From Neoroseomonas oryzicola (lineage in GTDB: Bacteria; Pseudomonadota; Alphaproteobacteria; Acetobacterales; Acetobacteraceae): a DNA stretch of 64,000 nucleotides. Both the position numbers and the translations under genes were made by a program. Where the stretch lies: the NCBI RefSeq assembly GCF_012163135.1, contig NZ_JAAVUP010000002.1, positions 1 through 64,000 on the forward strand. Reading direction: 5' to 3'. Shown piece by piece: positions 56,984-64,000 of this stretch. The notes beneath the pieces were generated by a model. That model saw only the letters and a program-made list of their open reading frames with translations, was not told the origin of the DNA and ran no database searches. Positions within the stretch are counted from its first letter, which is position 1, and each line of letters starts with the position of its first letter.

Positions 56984-58354
56984 ATGACCGCCGAGAAGAT
57001 CCCCGCCGCCCGGCGCGCCCTGCGCCTCGCGGCCCTCCCCGCGGCCGCCCTCGCCGGGCTCCTCGCCCTGTCGACCCCGGCCCCCGCCCAGGGCACGAAC
57101 CGCGTCGCCGCGGTCGTGAACGGCGACGTCATCACGCTGAACGAGGTCGAGAGCCGGCGCCGGCTGCTCGCCCTGTCGGCCGGCCTCGCGGGCGGCACCG
57201 GCGGGCGCGCCAACGACCAGATCCTGCGCCTGCTGGTCGATGAGCGCCTGCGCACCCAGGAGGTCGCGCGTCGCCGCATCCCGGTCACCGACCAGGACAT
57301 CGCGACCACCGTCGGCGACATCGAGACGCGCAACGGCCTGCCCCCGGGCGGCCTGCGGGAGAACCTGCGCCGCGCCAACATCGACCCGCGCGTGCTGTAC
57401 GACCAGATCCGCGCCCAGATCGGCTGGAACCGCCTTCTGCGCGGCCAGCTGGGCAACCAGGCCAACATCACCGACGCCGAGGTGGCGGACTACATCGCCA
57501 CCCAGAATGCGCGCGCCGGCCAGCCGGAATTCCTCGTCTCCGAGATATTCATCCCGGTCTCGAACCCGGGGCAGGAGGCCGAGGTCCAGCGCTTCGTCAG
57601 CGACATCATCGCCCGGCTGCGCCAGGGCGCGCCCTTCCCGATGGTGGCCACCCAGTTCAGCCAGTCGCAGAGCGCCCTGCTCGGCGGCGACCTGGGCTGG
57701 ATCTCGCCCGAGCGGCTCGACCCCGAGGTCGCCGCGATCGTGCGCCAGATGCCCGAGGGCGCGGTGTCGAACCCGATCCGCGTCCCGGGCGGCTTCGTCA
57801 TCGCCACGCTGCGCCAGAAGCGCACCGCCGGGCGCGACATGGCGACCATGCTGAGCCTGCGCCAGGCCTTCTTCCCCTTCGAGGGCCAGGTGAACCCCGC
57901 CGCCCCCACCTCGCAGCAGCTGCGCCAGGTCGAGCGCGGGCAGCAGCTGTCCGAATCGGCGCGCTCCTGCGAGGCGGTCGAGGCCGCGGCGCGGGGCGGG
58001 CCCCGCCCGGCCGATCCCGGCCCGATCCGCCAGGACACGATCACGCCGCCGGAACTGCGCGAACTGCTCGCGAGCCTGCCGATCGGGCGGCCGTCCCAGC
58101 CGATCATCTCGCCCGACGGCGTGATGGTGCTGGTGGTTTGCTCGCGCGAGACGCGCAACCTCGCGGAAGTGACGCCGGAGCAGGCGCGCGACCGCATCCT
58201 GCGCGACCGCGTCGAGCTGACCTCCCGCCAGGTGCTGCGCGACCTGCAGCGCCGCGCGCAGATCGACATCCGCAACCAGCCGCAGGCGGCCGAGGCCGCG
58301 GCGCAGCAGCCCCAGGCCCAGCAGCCGCGGCAGCCGGCCCCGCCCCGGCGCTGA
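56984..58354 (+). CDS. surA: Periplasmic chaperone / peptidyl-prolyl isomerase SurA
   Basis: 456 residues. The signal peptide ends near APAQG (residue 37). The chaperone domain begins NRVAAVVNGDVITLNEVESR, followed by a parvulin domain with GGDLGWISPERLDPEVAAIV (about residues 233-252); a second, degenerate parvulin-like region lies around residues 345-410. The tail is Gln/Ala/Pro-rich. SurA escorts barrel proteins such as LptD to the BAM complex. The gene follows lptD by 66 bases. Confidence 0.93.
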   Translation: MTAEKIPAARRALRLAALPAAALAGLLALSTPAPAQGTNRVAAVVNGDVITLNEVESRRRLLALSAGLAGGTGGRANDQILRLLVDERLRTQEVARRRIPVTDQDIATTVGDIETRNGLPPGGLRENLRRANIDPRVLYDQIRAQIGWNRLLRGQLGNQANITDAEVADYIATQNARAGQPEFLVSEIFIPVSNPGQEAEVQRFVSDIIARLRQGAPFPMVATQFSQSQSALLGGDLGWISPERLDPEVAAIVRQMPEGAVSNPIRVPGGFVIATLRQKRTAGRDMATMLSLRQAFFPFEGQVNPAAPTSQQLRQVERGQQLSESARSCEAVEAAARGGPRPADPGPIRQDTITPPELRELLASLPIGRPSQPIISPDGVMVLVVCSRETRNLAEVTPEQARDRILRDRVELTSRQVLRDLQRRAQIDIRNQPQAAEAAAQQPQAQQPRQPAPPRR

Positions 58355-58365
58355 CGCCGCGCCCG

Positions 58366-59199
58366 GTGACCGCCGCCGACCTGCCGAGCCTGCGCGAGAC
58401 GGTCGCCCGGCACGGGCTCGATGCGCGCAAGTCGCTCGGCCAGCATTTCCTGCTCGATCCCGCGGTCTGCGCGCGCATCGCGGCGCTGGCCGGGGACCTG
58501 GCTGGGCGGCATGTGCTCGAGGTCGGGCCCGGCCCGGGCGGGCTGACCCGCGCGTTGCTGGCGAGCCCGGCCGCCGAGGTGGTCGCGGTCGAGCTGGACC
58601 GTCGCGCGGTGGCGGCACTCGCCGAGCTCGCCGCGGCTCATCCGGGGCGGCTGCGGGTGGTCGAGGGCGATGCGCTGCGGGTGGATCCATCCGCGCTGCT
58701 GCCGGCCCCGCGCCGGATCGTCGCGAACCTGCCCTACAACGTCGCGACCCCGCTGCTGGTCGGCTGGCTGCGCGGCGCCGCGGCGATCGAGGGCATGGCG
58801 CTGATGTTCCAGCAGGAAGTCGCCGAGCGCATCTGCGCCGCGCCGGACACCGAGGCCTATGGCAGGCTGTCGGTGCTCGCGCAGTGGCGCTGCCGCTGCG
58901 AGCTGCTGCTGCGCCTGCCGCCGGGGGCCTTCAGCCCGCCGCCGAAGGTGTGGTCGGCGGTGGTGGGCTTCACGCCCCATGCCGAGGACCCCGGCGCCGC
59001 GTTGTTCACGGCGATGGAACGCACCACCGCGGCCGCCTTCGGCCAGCGGCGGAAGATGCTGCGCGGGGCGCTGAAGTCGCTCGGCGAGGCGGAGGCGCTG
59101 CTCGCCGCCGCGGGGATCGACGGCGCGCGCCGGGCCGAGACGCTGAGCGTGGCGGAATTCGACCGGCTGGCCCGGGCGCTGCTCGCCCGCAGCGGGTAA
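58366..59199 (+). CDS. rsmA: 16S rRNA dimethyladenosine transferase RsmA (KsgA)
   Basis: 277 residues from a GTG 11 bases after the surA stop. The opening SLRETVARHGLDARKSLGQH is the family N-terminus. SAM motif I is HVLEVGPGPGGLTRALL (about residues 47-63) and the catalytic motif IV is NLPYNVATPLL (about 122-132). It dimethylates two adjacent adenines near the 3' end of 16S rRNA. In many proteobacteria pdxA stands between surA and rsmA; here it is missing. Confidence 0.96.
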   Translation: MTAADLPSLRETVARHGLDARKSLGQHFLLDPAVCARIAALAGDLAGRHVLEVGPGPGGLTRALLASPAAEVVAVELDRRAVAALAELAAAHPGRLRVVEGDALRVDPSALLPAPRRIVANLPYNVATPLLVGWLRGAAAIEGMALMFQQEVAERICAAPDTEAYGRLSVLAQWRCRCELLLRLPPGAFSPPPKVWSAVVGFTPHAEDPGAALFTAMERTTAAAFGQRRKMLRGALKSLGEAEALLAAAGIDGARRAETLSVAEFDRLARALLARSG

Positions 59200-59232
59200 G
59201 GACCTGCCCCAGGCAGAGGACGAAGGGAATCC

Positions 59233-59261
59233 TTGCCAGGCCGGGCATGTAACCGGAACAT
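59233..59261 (+). promoter_or_regulatory. Candidate sigma-70 promoter upstream of the lipoprotein gene
   Basis: TTGCCA (five of six matches) at 59233-59238 and GAACAT (three of six) at 59256-59261, with a 17-base spacer. It would start transcription about 23 bases before the GTG at 59291. The weak -10 keeps confidence low. Confidence 0.35.
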
Positions 59262-59290
59262 CTGGTGGTTTTCCTGAAGGGAGAAATCCG

Positions 59291-59854
59291 GTGACGGCAC
59301 ACGCGATCCGACGGCGTCTGGTGATGGGTGCGCCGCTCGTCGGCGCCATGGCGGTCCTGATCGGATGCGCCGAGACGCCGCCGCCGCCGGCATCGGCGCA
59401 GGTGTCGACGAGCCCGGATGTGCTCATCCGCAACCTGCCGCCCGGCCAGCCCGCGCTGGTGGCCACGGGCTTGGCGGCCTACGGCACCGTCCAGGCGGTC
59501 GACCCGACGTCCCGCGAGGTGGTGGTGCGGACCGCGGGCGGCGGCACGCTGGGCCTGCGGGCAGGCCCGGAATTCCGCAATCTGCGGCAGTTGCGCCCCG
59601 GCACGCGGGTCGTCGCTGCCTTCGACGACAGCGGCACGGCGCGCCTGATGATGCCGCCGCGGCCCGGCGCGCCGATGCGCCCCGGCGTCCAGCGCGGCAC
59701 GGTCGAGGCGGTCGAGGTCGGCGGGCGCCGCTTCGTCATGGCCGGGCCGCAGGGCGCCAGGCGGCTCGTCACCATCGAGAACGCCGCGATGATGGCCTTC
59801 GCGACGCGCCTCGCACCGGGCGACGAGATCGCGGTGACGACCGCCGCGCCGTGA
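59291..59854 (+). CDS. Predicted lipoprotein of unknown function
   Basis: 187 residues from GTG, with GGGAG about nine bases upstream. The signal peptide ends in the lipobox VLIGC (Cys26). The rest is beta-rich: two similar segments, GTVQAVDPTSREVVVRTAGG (about residues 64-83) and GTVEAVEVGGRRFVMAGPQG (about 135-154), look like an internal repeat of an OB- or SH3-like strand set, separated by a Met/Pro-rich loop. I know no named family. It lies between rsmA and dnaB. Confidence 0.78.
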   Translation: MTAHAIRRRLVMGAPLVGAMAVLIGCAETPPPPASAQVSTSPDVLIRNLPPGQPALVATGLAAYGTVQAVDPTSREVVVRTAGGGTLGLRAGPEFRNLRQLRPGTRVVAAFDDSGTARLMMPPRPGAPMRPGVQRGTVEAVEVGGRRFVMAGPQGARRLVTIENAAMMAFATRLAPGDEIAVTTAAP

Positions 59855-59880
59855 CGCGCGGGGCCGGGTGACAGGATGCC

Positions 59881-59906
59881 GGGGGGAGCGATCTGCGCTT
59901 CCCCCC
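59881..59906 (+). terminator. Hairpin after the lipoprotein gene
   Basis: GGGGGGAGCG and CGCTTCCCCCC pair around a short loop, with one unpaired base, 27 bases after the lipoprotein stop. No T-tract follows, so its role as a terminator is tentative. It immediately precedes the DnaA-box-like repeats upstream of dnaB. Confidence 0.35.
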
Positions 59907-59907
59907 G

Positions 59908-59925
59908 TTATCCACCCGATCCACA
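59908..59925 (+). promoter_or_regulatory. Tandem DnaA-box-like 9-mers upstream of dnaB
   Basis: TTATCCACC (59908-59916) matches the DnaA-box consensus TTATCCACA at eight of nine positions. The directly adjoining CGATCCACA (59917-59925) matches at seven. They lie 38-55 bases before the dnaB start. DnaA could regulate dnaB here, but two imperfect boxes are weak evidence and do not define an origin. Confidence 0.4.
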
Positions 59926-59962
59926 GCGGGCGACTCTGCCGCGGTGGGAGTAGACTGCGCGG

Positions 59963-61474
59963 ATGAACGAGATCGATCCCTCGGCAGGCAGCCTGCTCGG
60001 CCTGTCGCAACGCCTGCCGCCATCCAACCTTTCGGCGGAGCAGGCGCTGCTCGGCGCGCTGCTCGCGAACAACAAGGCCTATGAGCGCGTCTCGGAATTC
60101 CTTGCCGCCGAGCATTTCGCCGATCCGATCCATGGCCGGATCTACCAGTCCATCCAGCGGCGCATCGAGGCGGGGCAGCTCGCCGACGTCGTGACGCTGC
60201 GCGCGGAGTTCGAGCATTCCGGCGTGCTCGACGAGGTCGGCGGCCCGGCCTACCTGGCGCAGCTGCTCTCGGCCATGGTCGGCATCATCAATGCCGGGGA
60301 ATACGGCAAGGTCATCTACGACGCCTATCTGCGGCGCCAGCTGATCGACCTCGGCGAGGTCGTCGTGAACCGCGCCTTCGGGGCGGAGCCGGAACTCGAC
60401 GCCAAGGGCCAGCTGGAAGCGGCCGAGCAGGCCCTTTTCGACCTGTCGAAGGAAGGCGGGGCGGGCGATGGCGGCTTCGTCTCCTTCGAGCGTGCGCTCA
60501 CCATCGCCGTCACGAACGCGGAGAAGGCCTTCAGCACGCCCGGCGGCGTGTCGGGCCTGCCCACGGGGCTGCGCGACGTCGATGCGAAGATGGGCGGCCT
60601 GCATCCGTCGGACCTGCTGATCGTCGCGGGGCGCCCCGGCATGGGCAAGACCGCCTTCGCGACCAAGGTCGCCTTCGGCGGGGCGAAGGCCATCCTGCGC
60701 GAGGCGCGCGAGAAGGACCCCAACGCCGTGCCGCGCGGGGGTGTCGCGATCTTCTCGCTCGAAATGAGCGCCGACCAGCTCGCGACGCGTCTGCTGTCGG
60801 AGGAAGCGCGCATCTCCGGCGACCGCATCCGCCGCGGCGAGATCGGCCAGCGCGACTTCGACCGCTTCGTCGAGGTGAGCCGCGAACTGGCCTCCCTGCC
60901 GCTGTGGATCGACGACACGCCGGCCATCACGATCTCCGCGCTGCGCACGCGCTGCCGCAGGCTCAAGCGGACCAAGGGGCTCGACCTGGTCGTGGTCGAC
61001 TATCTGCAGCTGATGCGGCCCGCCGCCGGCACGCGGCCTGAGAACCGCGTGCTGGAAATCTCGATGATCACGCAGGGGCTGAAGGCGATCGCCAAGGAGC
61101 TCGCGGTGCCGGTGATCGCGCTGTCGCAGCTGTCGCGCCAGGTCGAGAGCCGCGAGGACAAGCGGCCGCAGCTATCCGACCTGCGTGAATCGGGGTCGAT
61201 CGAGCAGGACGCCGACGTCGTCATGTTCGTCTATCGCGACGACTACTACCTGCAGCAGCGCCAGCCCAAGGAACTGAACTTCGACAATCCGGAGAAGTTC
61301 CACGAGGCGACGGAGAAGTGGCAGAAGGACATGGAGCTGGCGCACAACAAGGCGGAGCTCATCATCGCCAAGCAGCGCCACGGCCCGACCGGCACCATCC
61401 GGCTGTTCTTCGAATCCGAGTTCACCCGCTTCGGGGACCTCGACACCCATCACGACGAGGGCTTCCGTGAGTGA
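59963..61474 (+). CDS. dnaB: Replicative DNA helicase DnaB
   Basis: 503 residues. The N-terminal collar begins PPSNLSAEQALLGALLANNK. The RecA-like motor has Walker A GRPGMGKTAF (about residues 223-232), Walker B LDLVVVDYLQLM (about 340-351) and the helicase motif SREDKRPQLSDLRESGSIEQ with the arginine-finger region after it. DnaB unwinds the fork and recruits DnaG. The stop overlaps the next gene's GTG start by eight bases. No intein is present. Confidence 0.98.
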   Translation: MNEIDPSAGSLLGLSQRLPPSNLSAEQALLGALLANNKAYERVSEFLAAEHFADPIHGRIYQSIQRRIEAGQLADVVTLRAEFEHSGVLDEVGGPAYLAQLLSAMVGIINAGEYGKVIYDAYLRRQLIDLGEVVVNRAFGAEPELDAKGQLEAAEQALFDLSKEGGAGDGGFVSFERALTIAVTNAEKAFSTPGGVSGLPTGLRDVDAKMGGLHPSDLLIVAGRPGMGKTAFATKVAFGGAKAILREAREKDPNAVPRGGVAIFSLEMSADQLATRLLSEEARISGDRIRRGEIGQRDFDRFVEVSRELASLPLWIDDTPAITISALRTRCRRLKRTKGLDLVVVDYLQLMRPAAGTRPENRVLEISMITQGLKAIAKELAVPVIALSQLSRQVESREDKRPQLSDLRESGSIEQDADVVMFVYRDDYYLQQRQPKELNFDNPEKFHEATEKWQKDMELAHNKAELIIAKQRHGPTGTIRLFFESEFTRFGDLDTHHDEGFRE

Positions 61475-61931
61475 TGCCGTCGTCACGGTCCGCCCCGCGC
61501 GGCCGGAGGACTACGACGCCTGGCTGCCGCTCTGGCTCGGCTACAACGCCTTCTACGGGCGGGAAGGCGCGACCGCGCCGGCGGAGCGCATCACCCGCCT
61601 GACCTGGTCCCGCTTCTTCGAGGCCCTCGAGCCGATGGAATGCCTGGTGGCTGAGGCCGACGGACGGCTGATCGGCCTCGCCCACCTGATCTACCATCGC
61701 AACACGATGCTCGAGGGCTGCACATGCTACCTGCAGGACCTCTTCGCCGCCCCCGAGGCGCGCGGCCGCGGCGTGGGCCGCGCGCTGATCGAGGCGCTCT
61801 ACGCGCGCGCCAAGGCCCTGGGCGCGCAGCGTGTCTACTGGCATACGCACGAGACGAACGCCCAGGCACGGCTGCTCTATGACCGGGTCGCCGCCCATGG
61901 CGGCTTCCTGCTGTACCGCAAGGACCTGTGA
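61467..61931 (+). CDS. GNAT family N-acetyltransferase
   Basis: 154 residues from a GTG inside the end of dnaB. It opens VTVRPARPEDYDAWLPLWLG. The acetyl-CoA loop is APEARGRGVGRALIEALYAR (about residues 92-111), followed by VYWHTHETNAQARLLYDRVA, the helix typical of this subgroup. The target amine is unknown. TGATG overlap with alr downstream suggests co-expression of dnaB, this gene and alr. Confidence 0.92.
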   Translation: MSDAVVTVRPARPEDYDAWLPLWLGYNAFYGREGATAPAERITRLTWSRFFEALEPMECLVAEADGRLIGLAHLIYHRNTMLEGCTCYLQDLFAAPEARGRGVGRALIEALYARAKALGAQRVYWHTHETNAQARLLYDRVAAHGGFLLYRKDL

Positions 61932-63022
61932 TGCCGCGCGTCGCGTCGACCGAAGCCATCCTGACCGTCGACCTGCCCGCCATCGTCGCCAACTGGAAGG
62001 ACCTCGCCGCGCGCGGGGCGCCGGGGGCCGTGGCGGGGGTGGTGAAGGCGGATGGCTACGGGCTCGGCGCGGCCGAGGTGGGCCGCGCGCTGCGCGCGGC
62101 GGGCTGTCGCCACTTCTTCGTCGCGCAATTGCAGGAGGGGATCGAGCTGCGCGCGGCGATTGGGCCGGGCCCGATGATCGCCGTGCTGGGCGGCTTCCGG
62201 CCCGGCGAGGATGGCGATGCCGGACTGACGCCGGTGATGAACTCGCTCGGCGACGTGGCGGCGCATGCGGGGGCGGGACGGGCCTCGGGCGTCGCGCGGC
62301 GGGCGATCCTGCATGTCGATACGGGCATGGCGCGACTCGGGCTGGACGCGGGGGAACTCGCGCGGCTGTCGGCGGACCATGCGCTGCTGGCGGGGATCGA
62401 TCTCCTCTATGTGATGACGCACCTCGCCTGCGCGGATGAGGCGGCGCACCCTATGAACGCGGCCCAGGCCGCGCGCTTCGCGGCCGCCTGCGCGGGGCTG
62501 CCGGCGGCGCGGCGCTGCTTCGCGAATTCCTCGGGCATGTTCCTTGGGCCGGGCTTCGCCTCGGACCTGTCGCGGCCGGGCTGCGCGCTCTACGGCATCA
62601 ACCCGACGCCGGACCGGCCGAACCCGATGCGGCAGGTCGTGCGGCTCAATGCCCCGGTTCTGCAGGTGCGGGAGATCCCGGCCGGAACCCCTGTCGGCTA
62701 TGGGGCGACCTGGACTGCCGAGCGCCCCAGCCGGATCGCGACGGTTGCGGTGGGCTATGCGGATGGCTACCTGAGAAGCCTCTCGAGCCGGGCGGTGGCG
62801 GATTTCCGCGGCCGTCCGGTGCCCCTCATCGGCCGGGTGTCCATGGACCTGACGACCTTCGACGTGACCGACCTGCCGGAAATCGCCGCCGGCGACCGCC
62901 TGACGTTGATCGGCGGCCCCGGCTGCAGCCCGGACGAGGTCGCCGCGCGGGCGGGGACCATCGGGTATGAGGTGCTGACCTCCCTCGGTGCGCGCTACGT
63001 CCGCGACTACCTCCGGGGCTGA
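61931..63022 (+). CDS. alr: Alanine racemase
   Basis: 363 residues from the ATG at the acetyltransferase stop; a GTG one codon upstream is possible. The PLP lysine is Lys39 in VVKADGYGLG. The second catalytic residue, tyrosine, is in VGYGATWTAE (about residues 255-264), and the C-terminal beta domain has VAVGYADGYLRSL. It supplies D-alanine for peptidoglycan. mlaE starts four bases after its stop. Confidence 0.97.
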   Translation: MPRVASTEAILTVDLPAIVANWKDLAARGAPGAVAGVVKADGYGLGAAEVGRALRAAGCRHFFVAQLQEGIELRAAIGPGPMIAVLGGFRPGEDGDAGLTPVMNSLGDVAAHAGAGRASGVARRAILHVDTGMARLGLDAGELARLSADHALLAGIDLLYVMTHLACADEAAHPMNAAQAARFAAACAGLPAARRCFANSSGMFLGPGFASDLSRPGCALYGINPTPDRPNPMRQVVRLNAPVLQVREIPAGTPVGYGATWTAERPSRIATVAVGYADGYLRSLSSRAVADFRGRPVPLIGRVSMDLTTFDVTDLPEIAAGDRLTLIGGPGCSPDEVAARAGTIGYEVLTSLGARYVRDYLRG

Positions 63023-63026
63023 GGGC

Positions 63027-63812
63027 TTGGACCTCGTTCTGAACCCCGTCGCGGCCGTTGGGCGAGGCGTTCTGTCAGCCTGCCGGACGGTGGGGGCGGT
63101 CGCGCTGTTCGCGCTGCAGGGGCTGTCGCACCTGGTCCGGCCGCCCTTCTACGGCCGTCTGTTCCTGCGGCACCTGGTCGAGATCGCCTATTTCTCCCTG
63201 CCGGTCGTCGCGCTGACCGCGATCTTCACCGGCATGGTACTGGCGCTGCAGTCCTACACCGGCTTCGCGCGCTTCAACGCCGAAGGTGCGGTCGCGAACG
63301 TCGTGGTGCTGTCGATCACCCGCGAGCTCGGCCCGGTGATCGCGGCGCTGATGGTCGCCGGGCGCATCGGCGCGGCCTTCGCGGCCGAGATCGGCACCAT
63401 GCGCGTGACCGACCAGATCGACGCGCTGACCACGCTGTCCACCAACCCGATGAAGTACCTGGTGACGCCGCGGCTGCTCGCCGGCGTGGTGGCGCTGCCC
63501 TTCCTCGTGGTGGTGGCGGACGTCCTCGGCGTGATGGGCGGATGGCTGATCGGGACGACGAAGCTGGGCTTCGCGTCGCTCTCCTACCTCAAGGCCACCA
63601 TGGACTTCCTGCAGACGATGGACGTCGTCTCGGGCCTGGTGAAGGCCTCGGTGTTCGGCTTCGTCATCACGCTGATGGGCTGCTGGTGCGGCTACAACAG
63701 CAAGGGCGGCGCGCAGGGCGTCGGCGCGGCGACGACGGCGGCGGTGGTGTCGTCCTCCATCCTCATCCTCGCGCTCGACTACGTGCTGACCGAGATGTTC
63801 TTCGCGCGATGA
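63027..63812 (+). CDS. mlaE: MlaE family ABC transporter permease
   Basis: 261 residues from a TTG start, chosen because GAGG precedes it closely, it lies just after the alr stop and the product then has the usual MlaE length. Five or so membrane helices, with the MlaE signature VALTAIFTGMVLALQ, LSITRELGPVIAALMVAGR (about residues 91-109) and GAAFAAEIGTMRVTDQIDAL (about 111-130). With MlaF, MlaB and MlaD it moves phospholipid between inner and outer membranes. The stop overlaps mlaF (ATGA). Confidence 0.93.
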   Translation: MDLVLNPVAAVGRGVLSACRTVGAVALFALQGLSHLVRPPFYGRLFLRHLVEIAYFSLPVVALTAIFTGMVLALQSYTGFARFNAEGAVANVVVLSITRELGPVIAALMVAGRIGAAFAAEIGTMRVTDQIDALTTLSTNPMKYLVTPRLLAGVVALPFLVVVADVLGVMGGWLIGTTKLGFASLSYLKATMDFLQTMDVVSGLVKASVFGFVITLMGCWCGYNSKGGAQGVGAATTAAVVSSSILILALDYVLTEMFFAR

Positions 63813-64000
63813 GCGGCGACGTTCCGAAGATCCGGCTGCGTGGCCTCGCCAAGGCCTTCGGCGAGAAGAAGGTGCTCGACGGGGTCGACCTCGACATCCG
63901 CGCGGGGCACGGGATGGTCATCCTGGGCGGGTCGGGTTCCGGCAAGTCGGTGACGATCAAGTGCATCCTCGGCCTGATCCAACCCGACGCCGGGACGATC
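63809..64000 (+). CDS. mlaF: ABC transporter ATP-binding protein MlaF (N-terminal part)
   Basis: The first 64 codons before the window ends. MSGDVPKIRLRGLAKAFGEK opens the ATPase domain and the Walker A motif GGSGSGKSV is at residues 40-48, followed by CILGLIQPDAGTI. The overlap with mlaE and the start of the sequence identify it as the MlaF partner. mlaD and any further genes should lie just outside the window. Confidence 0.93.
   Translation, partial: MSGDVPKIRLRGLAKAFGEKKVLDGVDLDIRAGHGMVILGGSGSGKSVTIKCILGLIQPDAGTI

Noticed and set aside
59881..59962. Replication origin near dnaB
   Set aside because: Only two imperfect DnaA-box-like 9-mers are present, with no AT-rich unwinding region and no dnaA, dnaN or parAB nearby.

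Overview
The window looks like chromosome of a very GC-rich alphaproteobacterium, most likely Acetobacteraceae (Roseomonas-like) or a close Rhodospirillales relative. The grounds are the S10-spc-alpha ribosomal layout with secY-adk-rpsM-rpsK-rpoA-rplQ and no rpsD or rpmJ, two solitary Bug-type solute receptors, the GC-rich palindromic intergenic repeats and heavy use of GTG/TTG starts. The placement is an inference from gene order and protein character; no database was searched. I see no tRNA, rRNA, CRISPR array, transposase, integrase or prophage block, and no gene-free stretch longer than 300 bases.

Layout. 1-14.1 kb: 3' end of tuf followed by one long co-directional run of ribosomal protein genes with secY, adk and rpoA, closed by a strong intrinsic terminator. 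14.3-16.4 kb (minus): a Bug receptor, a membrane protein and an exported protein. 16.5-18.3 kb: beta-carbonic anhydrase and a cyclase-family hydrolase. 18.3-24.6 kb: an NTF2-like protein (minus), then glyQ, glyS and ppdK. 24.6-24.9 kb: an inverted pair of two-hairpin repeats. 24.9-28.2 kb: a lysozyme-like protein with a polysaccharide deacetylase, an acetyltransferase, a small membrane methyltransferase and ygfZ. 28.3-32.4 kb: three glycosyltransferases and an O-antigen ligase/polymerase-like protein. 32.6-36.8 kb: radA, cvpA, purF and a short-chain dehydrogenase. 36.8-40.8 kb: a lipoprotein, a TPR membrane protein, bamB and der. 40.9-43.5 kb: an FkbM methyltransferase with two tandem sulfotransferase-like genes. 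43.5-47.0 kb: a YdcF-like protein and acpP-fabF-mltG (minus). 47.2-52.2 kb: a second Bug receptor, a split chromate transporter, a small unknown protein, an FAD-linked dehydrogenase and a glycosyltransferase. 52.3-59.2 kb: lptF-lptG-lptD-surA-rsmA. 59.3-64 kb: a lipoprotein, dnaB, an acetyltransferase, alr, mlaE and the start of mlaF.

The themes are translation and envelope biogenesis. LPS transport (lptFGD), outer-membrane protein folding (surA, bamB), lipid asymmetry (mlaEF), peptidoglycan synthesis and trimming (alr, mltG, deacetylase, lysozyme-like) and glycan assembly (four glycosyltransferases, O-antigen ligase, FkbM/sulfotransferases) are interleaved with core genes.

Most of the window is ordinary core genome. 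I did not find a convincing new biological system. The best leads are the inverted repeat pair with relatives elsewhere in the window, the FkbM plus twin-sulfotransferase cluster, several RNA hairpins in the ribosomal operon, the homopolymer at the end of the lysozyme-like gene, and tandem DnaA-box-like 9-mers ahead of dnaB.
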